This document shows, piece by piece, positions 18,540-33,700 of a stretch of 64,000 bases of DNA. Where the stretch lies: contig JACVVK020000196.1 of NCBI GenBank assembly GCA_018292915.2, positions 55,001-119,000 of the forward strand, written 5' to 3'. This stretch comes from Batillaria attramentaria. Taxonomy: Eukaryota > Mollusca > Gastropoda > Batillariidae. The translations under genes were made by a program, and so were the position numbers. The stretch's first letter is position 1, and every line of letters starts with the position of its first letter. The notes below the pieces were generated by a model. It was given only the letters and a program-made list of their open reading frames with translations. It had not been told where the DNA came from and did no database searches.

Positions 18540-19140
18540 AAAGGGCTGAAGACACACATACGTGTAGGCTGCCTTGTTTAAATGTTGTGATTACCGGTAT
18601 TCCATACCTGCAAAAATCCTTATCACTTGATTTGTGTAGAAAACTACAATTTCAGCAGTGTCAACTTAATGAATTTGGGGGATATTTGTTTGTTTTATTT
18701 TCCTTTGACGTTTTCAACTGCCTTCCTGTCCATGTTCAGAACAGAGTACTCAATAGCTCAGCTACTGGTTATGTATCTCTTCGTTGTTTGAAAATAGCCA
18801 TCACATTTCCAAATGTACTGACAGAAGTGCACTGCAAAAAAAATGAGCTCCATTTCAGGTTGTTGTACATGATACAATGTACATGTACAACCATCATCCT
18901 TTTCAGAAATATCTTGAAAGAATGCACCCAGTAACACCATCTTGTCAGTATACTTCATCTACACCTAAGCAAGTCTTGTGAAACATTTGAATTTTCTTCA
19001 GTTTTCGACAATACTGGGGGTAAATTTCTGCTTCTGAATTATTGCTGTTTTATACATTACATGTACTTCCCATTTGAAAGATGTTTCGTTATTTGAAGTT
19101 ACTAGTTGAATTTAATCAGATTTTTCAAACACAAGCTTGA

Positions 19141-19189
<49 letters not shown>

Positions 19190-19747
19190 GCTCGACGGGG
19201 TCAGAAACTGCAACCAGCAGCACCGATATATCACTGGTGTCTGTGGAGACCTGATCAGAATGATCAAATGTTGTTGATTTTACTACGAATTTAAATGAAA
19301 GACTAATTAATTATTACAAACTTGTATAGAACTATTATTTCTGTATTATCTTTATTGCCTGAATATCCTGGACATGCTCAGTATCACCGGCGGTGTTCCC
19401 TGCATTGTGAACCTTTTACTCCATGTATTACAAAAATTACTATAGAGCAGATAGATCTCAGCAACCTCCCTACGCTGAAAGTCCAGTTATTTATCACTGA
19501 TAATGATATGCATGATTTCTGTGGCACAGAAAAGAAGAATGACACTGGAAAAAAATAGTCTCAGAGTACATGTGCCAAATTTCACGGACGCTTCAAATTC
19601 TGAGCAGCTAATTTTGCACTATCACCGATGTTACCTTTTTGTGCCGGTAACTTTGCCATCAACATACAATTAACCATCATCTAACAGACAAAAAAAAAAA
19701 AAAAAAAAGGTGCTGCAGGAATATATGTGGAGGTTGATACCACAAGA
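18540..19747. other. No gene; one (AC)n microsatellite
   Basis: No exon is recognised. A (CA)n run occupies 19145-19187. A minus-strand AATAAA hexamer at 19351-19356 could serve a TMEM65 transcript, about 1.3 kb past its stop codon; this is only a possibility. Confidence 0.4.
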
Positions 19748-20061
19748 GGGATGATATGTGGCACCGTTCATTCGGGCCGATCGTCCGGGGTTCTCTCCGG
19801 GTACTCCGGCTTCCTCCCCCTCTGCTTTGGAAATGTTCAGCCCACCAAATTTGAAAAATAAATGCAATTCTAAATTTCGAAATTTAAATAGCTGAGCTGA
19901 CCCTTTGCACCACGTGATTGTAATTAGCTTATGTCCAGTGTGTGAGAGAATGCATGTGATTCACGTGAGTGTGCGTGTTGGGTTCAGTTCGCGGCACTTT
20001 GAGCCGATTCATGAAATTGGATAAAGCGCCTATACAATACTCATTATTATTATTATTATTG
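19748..20061 (+). mobile_element. SINE family A, 5'-truncated copy
   Basis: Contains TTCATTCGGGCCGATCG, TTGGAAATGTTCAGCCCACC and the (ATT)n tail of the family copy at 4822-5224, in the opposite orientation. The tRNA-like head is missing. Confidence 0.85.
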
Positions 20062-20635
20062 TATGCACAGGGTAAAGACCACTGATACACTCCTACCGGC
20101 ATACTGAGTTCTCAGTGTACTTCATTAAGCTAAACACAGTCTAAAACTTCAGCCTGTAAATTCAATAAGAATCAGGCGCTTACAACTTTTCACAGAAAAA
20201 TAAAAAGGACGAGCATTGACAAAAAAAAAAAAACCTCAGATTTTCAAATCAGTTTTTCTAGAGGCATGCAACAAGGCAATGGTTGGCAATCGACCTTTGA
20301 CCGTCCGCGACAGGCCCCTCCTGAACCAGACCAACACTCAAACAAACATGATATGAGGGAGAGTTCTGAGAGATACACGCTGGCTCTTCCAAACGCTGAC
20401 AGGACATCTTGAACTGAACTGTTACTGGCGTCGACAGCAGCCGTGAAAAGAAGCAAAGAAAACTTTACTAAATGGCCATTGTGCAATTTCCAGTACATGT
20501 ACAATAAATTGTCATGTATCAAGTTGTCACTCTCCAATGAAGCTGTTCCTTGATACAGCAGGACGTAGCGTAAAACTGGGAGAACAATATCTGGTGGAAA
20601 CAAAGGTCATATGTGATTGATGCGATGTAACTGGG

Positions 20636-20779
20636 CTATGATGATGGTGATGATGATGATGGTGGGTCTGGTTTCACTGTCTCTGGCTCTGTCTCCTCCT
20701 CTTCTTCCCGTTTTTTTTTGAAAAATAGCAGCGGCCACATACCCAGCAGACAGCCTATGGTAACACCAATCACTTTTCC
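20636..20779 (-). CDS. TMEM65: TMEM65 exon 8 (residues 202-248, stop)
   Basis: Reads GKVIGVTIGCLLGMWPLLFF, a KKKR cluster, a Glu-rich stretch and a terminal Ser run encoded by TCA repeats, then TAG. Acceptor CTTTCAG. The membrane segment matches the family C-terminus; the tail is longer and lineage-specific. Confidence 0.94.
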   Translation of the reverse strand, partial: GKVIGVTIGCLLGMWPLLFFKKKREEEEETEPETVKPDPPSSSSPSS

Positions 20780-21678
20780 CTGAAAGAAAAGACAGAATAA
20801 TATTGTTACCCTTCTGGTTAGGATGTGTGTGGTGTGGTGTGGTGTGGTGTGGTGTGGTGTGGTGCGGCGCAGCAGTGGTGTGGTGTGTTGTGGTGTGGTG
20901 CAGTGTGGTGGTGTGCTGTGTGGTGTGTTGGTATGGTGTGGTGTGGTGTGGTGTGCTGTGCTGTGTGGTGGTGTGTGATGTGGTATGCTGTGGTGTGGTG
21001 TGGTTTGGTGTGGTGTAGTACGGCATTGCATTGCATTGCATTGTGTTGATTGTGTTGCGCTCTTGTCCTTGTTTTCTGTTTTCGTTTGGTCAGGGGTTTA
21101 TCGCCAAGTGAACTATAACAGGACAAATATCCTGGCTGACCAAAACAAGTGTAGGACATTATGTTGTTCTGAATCACAATGACTACAGCACAAAAATCAC
21201 CAGACACCTGTCTGTCTTGGTAAGCAAGTACACGTAACTGGACATTTCAAACTTGACTATGACTAATGTCCAACGAGCATGTGAAACCCTGTTGTTAGTT
21301 TCTCTTTTAAATTTCTGATTTTGGCAAAATATAACTGTCAAATGTCATGCTGTGAACACCAAGCCATTTCTGAAGTAACACTGACCAGGCTCGATGCCCA
21401 CCGGGTCCACTTCATGTCCACCTGTTGAGGTGTCAGATGCGGGGTACGTACGCCAAACTTGGCCACGAACGCCTCCACATAATGGGCAGACCTGCACAAC
21501 AGTCACGGCAAACATTGACCCTTACAGCGCCCTGTCTCACTCTCACCTTTTCCTGTGCATTACACAGAGACCCACCTCACCCTCTTGTGTGCTCAGGGTT
21601 GGGACTGTCAGAGAATTTTCAATTCAATTCAATTCAATATAACTTTATTGTCTGTCGATGGCAGAAAATTTTCTTCTG

Positions 21679-21732
<54 letters not shown>

Positions 21733-24700
21733 TAATTTATCTAGACATATAAATCCATACATATTAAACACAGATCCTAAAGTAATGTGTGATGTCCAAG
21801 TCTAATACTATGCAACTAAACTAAGAAATCTAAACTAAAAGATGGCAAGGGCATAGCGGACATGACACAGCTGAGTAGTAAGCCCAGTTTTGAAAATCTC
21901 AACAAATAAAATCTATACATTTTATTTAGAAGGGAAACAACCTCACTGTTTTCACTCTAGCAAGTCTTTGCTATGGTTGCTTCCCTTCACTGTGGAATCG
22001 CGAAAGCGAGCTGCCTTTAAACAAACACTTCTTTGTGATATGAGTGCATCACAGACATAACAGACGTTTCTGGGATTGCCTCAATGATTGCTAAAACATC
22101 ACCAAAAACAACCAAATATTCTCTTCAAAGACTCGTCAATAAATTTGCAAGAGAAACACAGATTCTTCATCTTTTCTTCAATGAAAGTTTATTCTGAGAA
22201 ATACCTCTGGGATATTACTAGGACAGAATCAACAGATGAAAATCAAGAAATGATAAACTGTACTGCCACACTAACGAAATACCACATGCACTGCGAAAGC
22301 AAGACCAAAAGAATATAGCAGCATTACTTATTGATTCAAGTAATTATGGAAACGGCTCCTGGCCTGCTATCTACGCACTATCACGATAACAAAATAATCT
22401 ACACAAACTCCAAAGTTCAAAACAAAACTACTCACCCGACTCCAGCTACGTCAGATATCAAGTTTCCAAAGCCAGCAGCTGAAACCGAGTGAAAAAGAGT
22501 GGTGCAGTGCGATGCCTGCTGACCTTTATATTCCAACACCAGAGTGGCTGTGCCCAGGCAAAAATTACACAAAACACAAAACAAAAACAAAAACTTGGAA
22601 GACTGCAGTTAACAAAAGAAAAGATTCTATACATATATGAATATATCAGTATCTTAAAAGACCTTTATTGCCTGTACGTTTCTACTGATTCAGCAATATG
22701 TGTACCTCAAGCACAGAAACAGTAGAAATTTAGCTTTCTCTATACTTACACTGTAGAACAGTAGATATATTTATCCACCAGTAGATAAAGTTTCTCTTAC
22801 CTGCCATTGTTGTGATACCAAATGCAGCACCAAGTGTTATATCAATGTATTCCCCCTGGAAAAGAAATACATTCATCTCATAATTTGTTTGTAGATTTTA
22901 CAGTCCTGTTACCATGGTAATAGAAATTCTTCTTCTATGGAGCGTCCACAATCAAAACTGTCGATTATTATGGCCCTTAGGGTCTTTGCCAAATACCTCG
23001 AATGGTTAAACGCCACCAAAAAAAAAAAAAAAAAAAAAAGGCTGAATGGTCTGTTTAAAAAAACAAAACAAAACACAAAAAAACCTGCTATATGATCTTA
23101 AAACAAAAGCTGACTGGTCTAAAAACAAAAAAGGCTAAATGGTCTAATAATAATAATAATAATGAGTACTGTTTAGGCGCTTTACCCAATTTTGTGAACT
23201 GGCTCAAAGCGCCACAAACTGAACCCAACACGCACGATCACGTGAATCACACGCATTCTCTCACACACTGGACATAAACACATTAACAATCACGTGGTGC
23301 GAAGGGACAGCTCAGCTATTTAAATTTCCGAATTTAGAACTGCATTAATTTTTCAAATTTGGTGGGCTGAACATTTCCAAAGCAAAGGGGAAGAAAGCCG
23401 GAGTACCCGGACAGAACCCCCCTACAATCGGCCCAAATGAACGGTGCCACTTACGAGAAGGAAAAATTCAATCTCTGACATGTCAATCTCGGCCTCAATT
23501 GCACTGTCCGATAGGGAATTCCAGTCACCAATTGTTCATGCAGAGACATAGATATCTATGTGTGCGCTGTAGGAAGGGGGAGGGGGCTGTAGATTGTAAT
23601 GCACAAAAGGAGGGTACAGCGGTTTGTAATCATGAAATGTGTATGCTGGCATCTCCAGACATGCACAGTACATTGTATCACAATCACTTACTGCAACAAT
23701 CATGAGAAAGTTGTCCAGGAAGCCGAAGCCAATAAACGGAAGTGCCTGATGCAACGCAACTGCAAAAAAAAAAAAAAAAAAAAAGGAGAGAAAAATGAAA
23801 CACTTTCTAACAAGGTACATGTATTGATCGACTGATGAGACTGGGGTCCAGTGAGTGAGTGAGTGAGTGGGCTGGTAGGTGGAACGGGAGGGGATTGGAG
23901 GGGACAGAAAGGTGCGTGAGTGAGAGGGTGCAAGTGTGACTGAGAGGATGAATACCGGTAAGTGGATGTGAAGGTGAGATGAACGAGGGGATGAAGGAGA
24001 ACGCTACCTGTATGGTGGGTGACGGAGCGACTTAGTGGATGTGTCAGTGCATGCAAGGGTGGACAAATGAGAGAGTTAATCGGTAAGCAAGTAAATGAAG
24101 GATGTAAGTGAGGGTGCACTGCTTTGTTTGTATGTGACTGCACTGTTCTAATGTTTTTCTTTTCATGTAAAGCGCTGTGAGCTCTCTGCGAGAAAGAGCG
24201 CTATATCAATTATTAATTATTAATGAATCGGGAACCGGGTTAGTGTGTGAATCAGACTTAAAGAAGATCTACACTGTGTGTTAATGCCAAACCGGCAACG
24301 ACTCAATACTCCAAGCTGAGGGATGAAGTCTTTTCAGGAGCTCTTAAAATCTCATGAAAATCTCTACCTCTTTCATTTCCGGAACTGCTGGCTATAAACA
24401 CTGCAACAACGAGCAAGAAAACTTTCCAAAAACTGAAACACCATTTCCACCTTCCTTAATTGTGAGCAATAAACCTTCTTCCTCTGCGTTCCCTATAGAT
24501 AAACAACGAATTTAAACCTTAATAAAGGCATCTCTCCTGAAACTCAACACCCACTTTCATTTCCCTGAACTGTTGCCTTTAAACTACAACTGTACATACA
24601 AAACAAGACATGCACCCGCCTATAAGACCTGTGCAAAAAAAAAAAAAAAAAAAAAGGGCCGTCGCTGTTCAAAAGATAGGAAAATCAATACGGTTAACAG

Positions 24701-25190
24701 TCGGGAAAACAAATCCGACAAGGAGAAAATGATTTCCCAGCACACACGCTGGACCAACATTTACAGGAAATCGACCAGGAATCTTCCGAACACCGTCGGC
24801 AAGGGAATAATGCGATGAACGTGGCCACCTCGGGTAAAAGAGTAAACAGAGGAAGTCCGGCAAAGACAAAATCAATGTTGACCTACAGTAATGTCAAAGC
24901 CTGAGGCACTGATTCAGTCAGAACAAAGGGGGAGGTACTGGTGAAGGTAGTTAGGAACAATAGTGTCTTGACTGTTCAGTTTACAGGAAATCTGATCACT
25001 GCCGCTTGACGCAGCCCTACAATTGTGCGCGTGTGTGTCAAATAACCCGAACCCTGCAATGTTGTACAGTCTTGTATTCTGGGTCAATATGAGGTGTGTA
25101 TGCTGGTACAGAGGTGTGCACAGAAAGAAGTGCGTATGCAAACATGATTGTGGACGTATGTTGAAATGCAATTTTAAATATATATGTGTT

Positions 25191-25277
<87 letters not shown>

Positions 25278-26118
25278 GCATAAATTGTGCACCTCACCTC
25301 ACGAAATGTAGAAGTGTGTCTGTCTGTGTGTGCGTGCGCGCATGCGTGTGCGTGTGTGTCTGTGTGTCAATGTATATTTTGTTGTAACACATCATAGCAT
25401 GACTGTGCATACCAGGTAAAGGGCAGTGAATATCTTACCAAGACGTAGCTGAGCGGTTGTTGGAGGCTCCATAGTTTCTGCAAAGAAAGGAATTCAGGAA
25501 TGAGAGTTTGACAGCGTTCACTGATATATCATGTGATACATTTCATACAAACACACTTTAACTTTTTTCACAATGACTCTCAAAGAGGGAACATTTTAAA
25601 AACACTGACATGAAAACTGACAGCATAAAAACTGAAACAGAATGCTTTTATGTGACAAAAAGCTAAATTCAGTCACTCTCTCTCTCTCTCTCTCTCAAAA
25701 AAAAACATTAGACAACATTCTTGTCAGTTTACTCTCAAATAACAATACATCAAATTCTCTTGGGATCAGATTCTGACAGACAGCACTCTGATTATGGACA
25801 GACCTGCAAACATGTACATGCAGTCAACTCTGGCAGAATTTGAAATTGAAACCCCAGCTCAGAACACATCATCTTGCCGCTAGATGTCACTTACTCCTAT
25901 ACGAGCAGTTCTACGGTGTAAGCAGTTAAGCCAGCCAAACCTAAAAGGCACAACTATAGGAAAATGTGATTTGTGTGTGTGTCAGGAAAATGCCTCATGC
26001 ATGCCAATTTAGCAATGGCTTTTTTTTTTTTAAGTGGTAGTAAATACAATATACTGAAGCACTAAACAATGCACGTATGCATGGGCTCACACTCCACTGA
26101 AAATATCAATCCCCCCTC

Positions 26119-26153
<35 letters not shown>

Positions 26154-26223
26154 AGAGTGACACAGAGACTGCAGAGATTTGGGGGGGGGGGGGGTATTTT
26201 CACTGGTGTGTGTGTGTTTGTTA

Positions 26224-26287
<64 letters not shown>

Positions 26288-26304
26288 CGGTGTGTTTGTC
26301 ACTA

Positions 26305-26340
<36 letters not shown>

Positions 26341-27331
26341 CTGTGGCGAGGGGGGAGGGAGTGAACAGGACACTCTCATTCCTTCCAGTTGGAACTTCCT
26401 CAACACACTGTCGACCACAGAAACTACAGGGACCGACCACAGAAACTACAGGGACCGACAGGTCAAAAAGACTACTGATTCGCTACGACCATGTAACTGA
26501 GACAGACAGTCGGACATCAAGTTCTTTCCGGAACGTGCAAACCCCGCGTACCTTGCGCCACCGACATGGCGGCATATGCTTACACAGGAGAACGTTCCCC
26601 GTTATCAGATCTGGTTATTCACCACCGCCTCATCATGATGCAACCTCTGTGTGTTCGTGAAGAGCGTTGTCAGAGACCGGTAATTTAGACCGATACTGGT
26701 ACAGATGGCACGCCGCTGCTGCTGCTGCGGACAGAATAATCGGTAACACTAGCACCACTCCAGGGGTCGTCAGCTTGAGCCAATATCGAGTACATGTAGA
26801 TTAAAACCAGTGTAATTCTGTGGTTTGCCGTCGTCGCTTCAATGCACTGGGGCTGTTGATGATATGACTTCGCTGTAGGTGTGTTACATGCTGTCAAGCT
26901 GATGAACGAGCTGTGCGGCAAATAATGCATTTTTCAGTATATACGTTCCGGTGTTAAAGCCTGATCTTTTTTCTTTTTTTTTAATTTGGTGGGTGGGTGC
27001 GTGGGTGGGGGGGGTATTTTACCCAATGTTCCTGTTACTAGTTTTGCTGTTGCTGGCTTTTCCTGTTCTGTTTGTTTCTGTTTGTTTGGATGTTGTTGGG
27101 TTTTGTTGGGTTTTTTTAAGTTGTTTCTCTATAGAGAAACAACTTTATGAGACGGGGCAGATTTTGCTACGCGCAGCAGCAAGTTTCAGTGATACAAAAC
27201 AAGACTGTGACGTTTCTCCACACAATACTTACTTTCACGCACACAGTGACGTAACGAAATCTGCGTCATAGACACCTTACGTGCACACTATGCTGCTGCG
27301 TTCTTTCTGGCGGGAGTTGTGAGACGTGTGT

Positions 27332-27364
<33 letters not shown>

Positions 27365-30300
27365 GACGGATGTAATGATGGCTATCTCCTAAACCACCTC
27401 GTTGGAGGCCTTTTTACTTTGATATAAAATGGGAATTCACCTTCTCCAGACCTACCTTTCACGATTTTCAGCCTACTGCATTTTCAGAAGAGTTATCGCC
27501 GATTTTAAAAAATCGGTCATGTTACGAATTTTTTCGTAAAAAATGTTCAAATGGCTTCATTTTCTGAAATTGGGAAGATCATCCAGTTATACTGCCTGTT
27601 TTCGTAGCACAGCTCTGTAGCTCTGACAGGTTTTGTGTAAGAAAAATATTTCCGAGGTAGGGGTGGTTTCCATATAAGGCCAAATATCTATGAAAAGACT
27701 CCTTCAGATTACTCATCATTCCGGTATTTTAGTCACTTGTGCCAACTGCACGTATGACATGAACTACTGCACTATTATAGCTTTAGTATTAACAATAGCA
27801 GAGCTTTTAGATAAACACATTTTTCACGTTTCTGCGAGAAGCGCCGGTCAAAAAAGTTCCAATTTTGCAATTTCGTAAGTACAATCCAAGGCACTTAAGT
27901 CCACGTTTCATCAGCTCTCTAAATCTTCCCGATTTTATGTAAAAATTAATTCAGTCACGGTAGTCACAAAAGCAACAAGGAAATCACAAGATATGTAGAA
28001 GTATCATCTGTCAGACGAGCAGCGTGAGGCTGACGTCAAATGTTTGGTTCACAGACAAAATCTGCAAGTATCGTCACTGCTTCCGACATTTCATCAGCCC
28101 TCTACATCTTCCAGATTTCATGTGAAAAATAATTCAGTCGGAGAAGTCACAAAGCCAACAGGGAAATCACAAGACATGAACAAGCATCCTCAGACGATCT
28201 CAGTGCTAGAGGCTGACGTCAAAAGTTTAGTTCACGGAATTGACGCCATCTCTCTCTCTCTGTATGACGACCTGCCTGAGGCTGACGTCAAATGTTTAGT
28301 TCACGGAACTGACCTCTCTCTCTCTCTCTCTCTGGGGAGCCAGGGTGGCCGAATGGTAGAGCGTTGGACTTTCAATGCTTGGGCCGAGAGTTCGAATCCC
28401 GGCCGCTGGGACCAAATATTTGTGCTGGCCTTTTTCTCGTTGCCCCGTCTTTGATATCACCCTTATGTGGGGGAAAAGGACGTTAAACTCCTAAACACCC
28501 ACCCACCCACCCTTCTCTGTGCCTCTCTCTCTCTCTCTCTCCCTTCTTCCCCCACCCGGCCCCACCCCCAGTCACGTGGCTAATCGGTCGAGGTCGTAGA
28601 GGATCTAGTGTCATTGGTAGAACTTGTGAGGGGAGAACCGGCAACAATAACAACAAAACAGACAAAATAAAATGAAGTTTGGAGAAACAACTTTGTAGGA
28701 CGGGGCCGTTCCTCCTTGTTTGTTGTTGTTGTTGTTTGTTGTTTTGTTCAGTTGGTTTTTGTTTTGTTTGTTTGTTTTTTCTGGGGGGATGCTGGGGGGT
28801 GTTTTTGGTTTTTTGTTTTGTTTTGTTTTTTGTTGTTGTTGTTTTTGGTTGTTGTTTTGTTTTTTGTTGTTGGTTTTGTTGGGTTTTTATGGTGTGTGTG
28901 GGGGGCTGTTTCTTGTTTTATTTTGCTTTTTTTTTTCCTTTTTTGTTGTGTAGTTTTGTATTTTGTTTTGTTCTGCCACTTTGTCTTTGGTTTCTTTCAT
29001 CGTTTTCGGTCTGAAGTGGTTTGTTATTTCTGTGACTGTTGCGCTCTCTCTGAGACGTGAACAGTATCTGAGGTAAAACTTAAAATTAAGCAGGAAAATC
29101 TGCAACACAGTGTCAGTCAAAAGCGTCTCCTTTGAATGCCGCTTACTTTCTCTCCTGTCCCCGTTACTCTTGACCTTAAAGTGTCTCTCATGTCCTTTAG
29201 AATCTCAGCTCTGTGATCAATGCCTCAAGCACTGGTGCATGATCAGGTCTGGTTGCTAAATGCTGGGCTCTTCCAGCGCCGCTGGCACTTAACAACCAGT
29301 TTCCCTGACGTTCCTTTAGCAGCCAAGCTCTACTGCCAATAGCTTGAAGCTGTGCACTGATTGTTTATCGCCTGGGGGCTAATCTCAAGGGGCGCTGTCA
29401 TAAAGCACGTACATGTATTTTATCGGCCAACTGCACAGTGGGAGAGAGACATGCTATAAAACTGATTGTGACGCAAGTGTCTTGCTGGAGTAGAAGGAAG
29501 ACGAAGAAATAAATAAACTACGTAAAGAAATCAAGGTCTGCTTTGGAAATGTTCAGCCCACCAAATTTGAAAAAAAAAAAAAATGCAATTCTAAATTCTG
29601 AAATTTAATTAGCTGAGCTGAACCTTCGCACCAAGTGATTGTAATGTGTTTATGTCCAGTGTGTGAGAGAATGCATGTGATTCACGTGAGCGTGCGTGTT
29701 GGGTTCAGTTCGCGGCGCTTTGAGCTGATTCACGAAATTGGGTAAAGCGCCTATACAATTATTATTATTGTAAGGTGAAAATCAGTCAAAGTACCTACAG
29801 TTCCTTAGGATGCAAGAAATGGAACAATTCATACAATTTCAGAGAAAAGGTCGACAGCCTGATCACTAACATTAATGACAAACCCCACCATCCATTCTGC
29901 AGCTCTACCCCACACCTAGAGATGCTTCTGGTCTTTTTTCTTTTTCTTTTCTTTTTTTTTTCGCTGCCCGATCTATGGCCAGTCTTTTAGGCTACTTAAC
30001 ACTGACATCATCACCCAGCGCTGGGGACCTGTCCACGAACTCAAAGGACGGCGTACTTGCTGACAGCCACCGAACTAAGGATACAGCACGACCAGACATC
30101 GAACGCAGAAGAAGAACTGGCACACACATACACAGTAGACCGTCTTTTAGTGTCTACACTAGCCGGGCACAGAAGCCTAAGTCTGAAAAATGTTCACGTA
30201 GTCACGTTTGTACTTCGCCGCGATGTTTTTGTCTGGTCGTTGGAGTTAGTGGGTACAACAAAAATCGATGACAAAAACAGTACTCTAAACACAAGAATGG

Positions 30301-30389
30301 TCTCGTCGTAATTGCAAGTGACGTTTCGTTGCTGCTGCTGATGTTCGTTTGTTTCGGGTTTTCCTTGTTTTGTTTAGGTTTTTTTAATA

Positions 30390-30485
<96 letters not shown>

Positions 30486-30728
30486 TTTGTGTGTGTTTTC
30501 AGGGTTTTCTTAGGTTGTTATTTTGCTGTTGTTTTTGCTGGGTTTGTTTTGTTGTGTTTTTGGTGTTTGTTTGTTTGTTTTTTTTTGGTTGGTTTTTGTG
30601 TGTATGTATATATATGGTGATTATTACATATGTTGGGGATGGTGGGGGGGGGGGGCCCGAAAATTTGGGCTCCATGTCTTGTTTAATACTAATAGTTGAT
30701 CACAGTTTTCAAGGAGTGTATTTTCTAG

Positions 30729-30764
<36 letters not shown>

Positions 30765-33700
30765 ATATATATATGTGTGTTATGTGTGTGTGTGGGGGGG
30801 GTGTAAACGTATGGGACGGGTCTTGCACGATTTACATCGAAGTAGCAAAACGTAACAGGCGCCTGCTTCTGACAAGAACTAAGAAATTGTTGGGAAATGG
30901 TACAGCAGCGCAGCGTGTTAGACATCAGTGCCTCCGACTTTCATCTGATGAACTCCTGTTGGTGAGGCGTGATAGCCGCCATGACTATCAGGTCCTCCAC
31001 AGAGTCCGGAACGGATAGGCCAGGAACCAAGCAATCCAATAAAGAACTAAAAGGTCATCGCAAGAGTCCATTTTCTCCGCGGTGATAAGTTTCCTGAGCA
31101 ATATCAGTTAACGACCCAGACGGGGTGGTGTGGCCGCTCAATGTGAGTTAACATTGCGGCTGTGCCAGGACTTCAGTAATCAGTTTGTGGGAAAGATTCC
31201 CTTTCGCTGAAATGAAGTCTGGACACAGAAAAGCACTAATAAATTTGTTATGACAATCTGCAGCACTAAATGGCTCAGTTATTCCCAGATGACTCTCTCA
31301 GTCTCTCCCTTTTTTCTTTTTCTTTTTTTTTTCGTTTCTGTTTCCATCCCATGCAAGCAATCAGTCTGGGTATTTTGACATTTGTATGATAGCATGTGCT
31401 GTCAGGAGAAACGATGGACATCTAAAGAATCTGCTAAAAGATACTTCTTTTTTTTAAATCAACATAAAATTCTGTCCCCCAATCAGTCATAAAGAACTTT
31501 GCTTATAAATACATGTACATGTACCTCTTCTGCCTTGAGATAAATGGGTGTTATGGAGAGATGATGTTTAAAAAGATAAAACATATCAGTAAAGGATGGT
31601 GAGGCTTGACAGATGCCCTGGCCGGAATTTCTGGAGAAGGCTGGCACATTTTATAAGAGATTTAGTTTGCAAACAGTCCACGGCAACCGTAGAACAGAAA
31701 GAAAAGCACAAAACTACCAAGCAAAATCTCTAGTCAATCAACTAAGAAAAAAAATCCTTGCAATTTCAGAAACCTCGTGCTCTTCAGATACGTAGAATGC
31801 ACATATATATATGAACAGCATGATGCAAACTTCGTAAGATACATTGAAATAAGCTTGGGTTTTTTTTGTTTTTTTTTTAATAAAACAAACTTGAAACAAA
31901 CTTGTTAGCCCCCTTTTTTTCTTTTTTTTTAAACAAATCAACTCAACAGACTGGTTCAGTTTGGTGAGTTCACAAATATAAACAGAACTAAAAATCATGT
32001 CCAAATTGACCAATACTGTGAATGTGAAGCATCATAACACTGAGATAAGAGACACAGCATTACCTGGGTAAGCTTTCAACAGTATTTGACTTTTTTTAAT
32101 TGTCTCTGAAAGCAAAGATAATCTGCAGGTGTATAGCTGTGTAATGTTTCATCTTGAGTTTATCCAAATGCCTCTTTTTATGCACAACTGACAGCACTTG
32201 AACTGTGAGATTTCTAGAAACACTCTTTGAACTTAACTTCGTCTTGGGGTTTTGCCAGGAACCAGAACACTAAGAATGCAGTACTTAAAGGGGCTAATTC
32301 TACCATTTCTATGCTCAAAGATCGTTCTAAGCTGTTTTCGTGGTATCTTAAGCTGTCATCACGCCACTTGACACCTGCACAGTGACAGTGTCTGAAATGC
32401 TGGCACTGAGCCAACAGAAGCGTACTTGATGACGTGGCGACTGCACTCAGAATTCCAGTAGTGTAACAACAATCATAGAATTTGAATGTCCAACCGCTCG
32501 TGCAACGTGAAAACAACCCTGTATCGCATTAAGAGCTGTACTATTCATCAAGAAAAAGTATTTCAAGTGTACAGGCACATTCACGAGCAAAACTGTTCCA
32601 AAACATGGAATTGGCCTCACAAACATGGAACTGGCCTGTTTAAATCAGACCAGCTAGAGGTGACCCACATCAAAAAATAAAAATAAATAAATAAATTCAC
32701 AAACTGGTGAATCACACTGCTGTTATTAGCCTGCCCACTGGAGTTTAGGAATTGTCTGTCGGATAAATAAGGATACGCTTACAATGGCTCACCACCGTTA
32801 ATTGATTACATGTACTTGCATGTCTGGAACCAAAGGTATACCCAGAGCCTATCCATCCCCTCCCTGTTTTCATTGATCACCTGGTGTAGTGTGCATGCGT
32901 TCTCACTCTGCCGTGTCGTGATGTCCAATTCTGCGGTCTCAGAGACATACCAGTAATTTCATTTACAGCTAGGAAACACTAATCCTAGGCAATTAATTTT
33001 TTTTTAAAGTAATCCTGCTTGTACGAAACATGATTAATCAGACTTTGAGCGTGGTTTTGATCACAAAACCACTCAAATGAAGTTTGGCTGTTCTGGCATA
33101 CACAGGTACCAGCACATACTGTTTGTGGAGTTTACATACACCCCCACTTTTTTTTTTTTTAAATAAAAAATCCCTTTGCATATATATATATATATCCTTA
33201 CTGAGCAAACATTGCTTACACTCACACTCATAAAAAGATAGCCTGAGTAGTTATCAGCTCTACGTCTGATAAAACATAAAGACCCACTTTACAGGAAGTG
33301 ATTACCAACATTTTTTATGCCTCTCTGCAGTTATGACGTTATTACTTGTTCGTATTACATGTACCTGTACTTTGCTGCACCTGTACCGCTGAAGCACAAG
33401 TAATCAAAAACCAAATGATGCTTACCACTACTTTGGGCACCGACAAATTTGTTCAACTCCCCAAGCAGAAATGTCCGCTCTTCGTGGCTCAGCGCAAAAA
33501 CAAACTCCCGAGCTGCCTCTTCATCGTACAGAACAGGACCATGGATGTCTCGGTACATTTTGACAAACTTGTTGGGAACCTGTATAATGATAAAGCCTTT
33601 GTTAAATACACAGCAGGCTTGACAACACTTGAACAGGAAAACATACTGTCACTGGTTTATGTCAGTTACATAAATGTCCAGAGATGAAAGCACATGAAAC

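Noticed and set aside
28679..29060. Hydrophobic frames of about 110 codons in T/G-rich sequence
   Set aside because: They are low-complexity translation inside TMEM65 intron 2 with no conserved motif.
30815..31018. Plus-strand open stretch ending near an AATAAA (LLLTRTKKLLGNGTAAQR ...)
   Set aside because: It only reads through after a GT microsatellite and a TA run. No similarity was recognised, and a single hexamer is weak evidence.
32214..32374. A minus-strand open stretch with fitting splice phase that could extend TMEM65 exon 2 (VKWRDDSLRY ... KFKECF)
   Set aside because: The next TMEM65 exon is clearly at 25439 and restores the family sequence. The open stretch has no family similarity. 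An alternative terminal exon is possible but unsupported.
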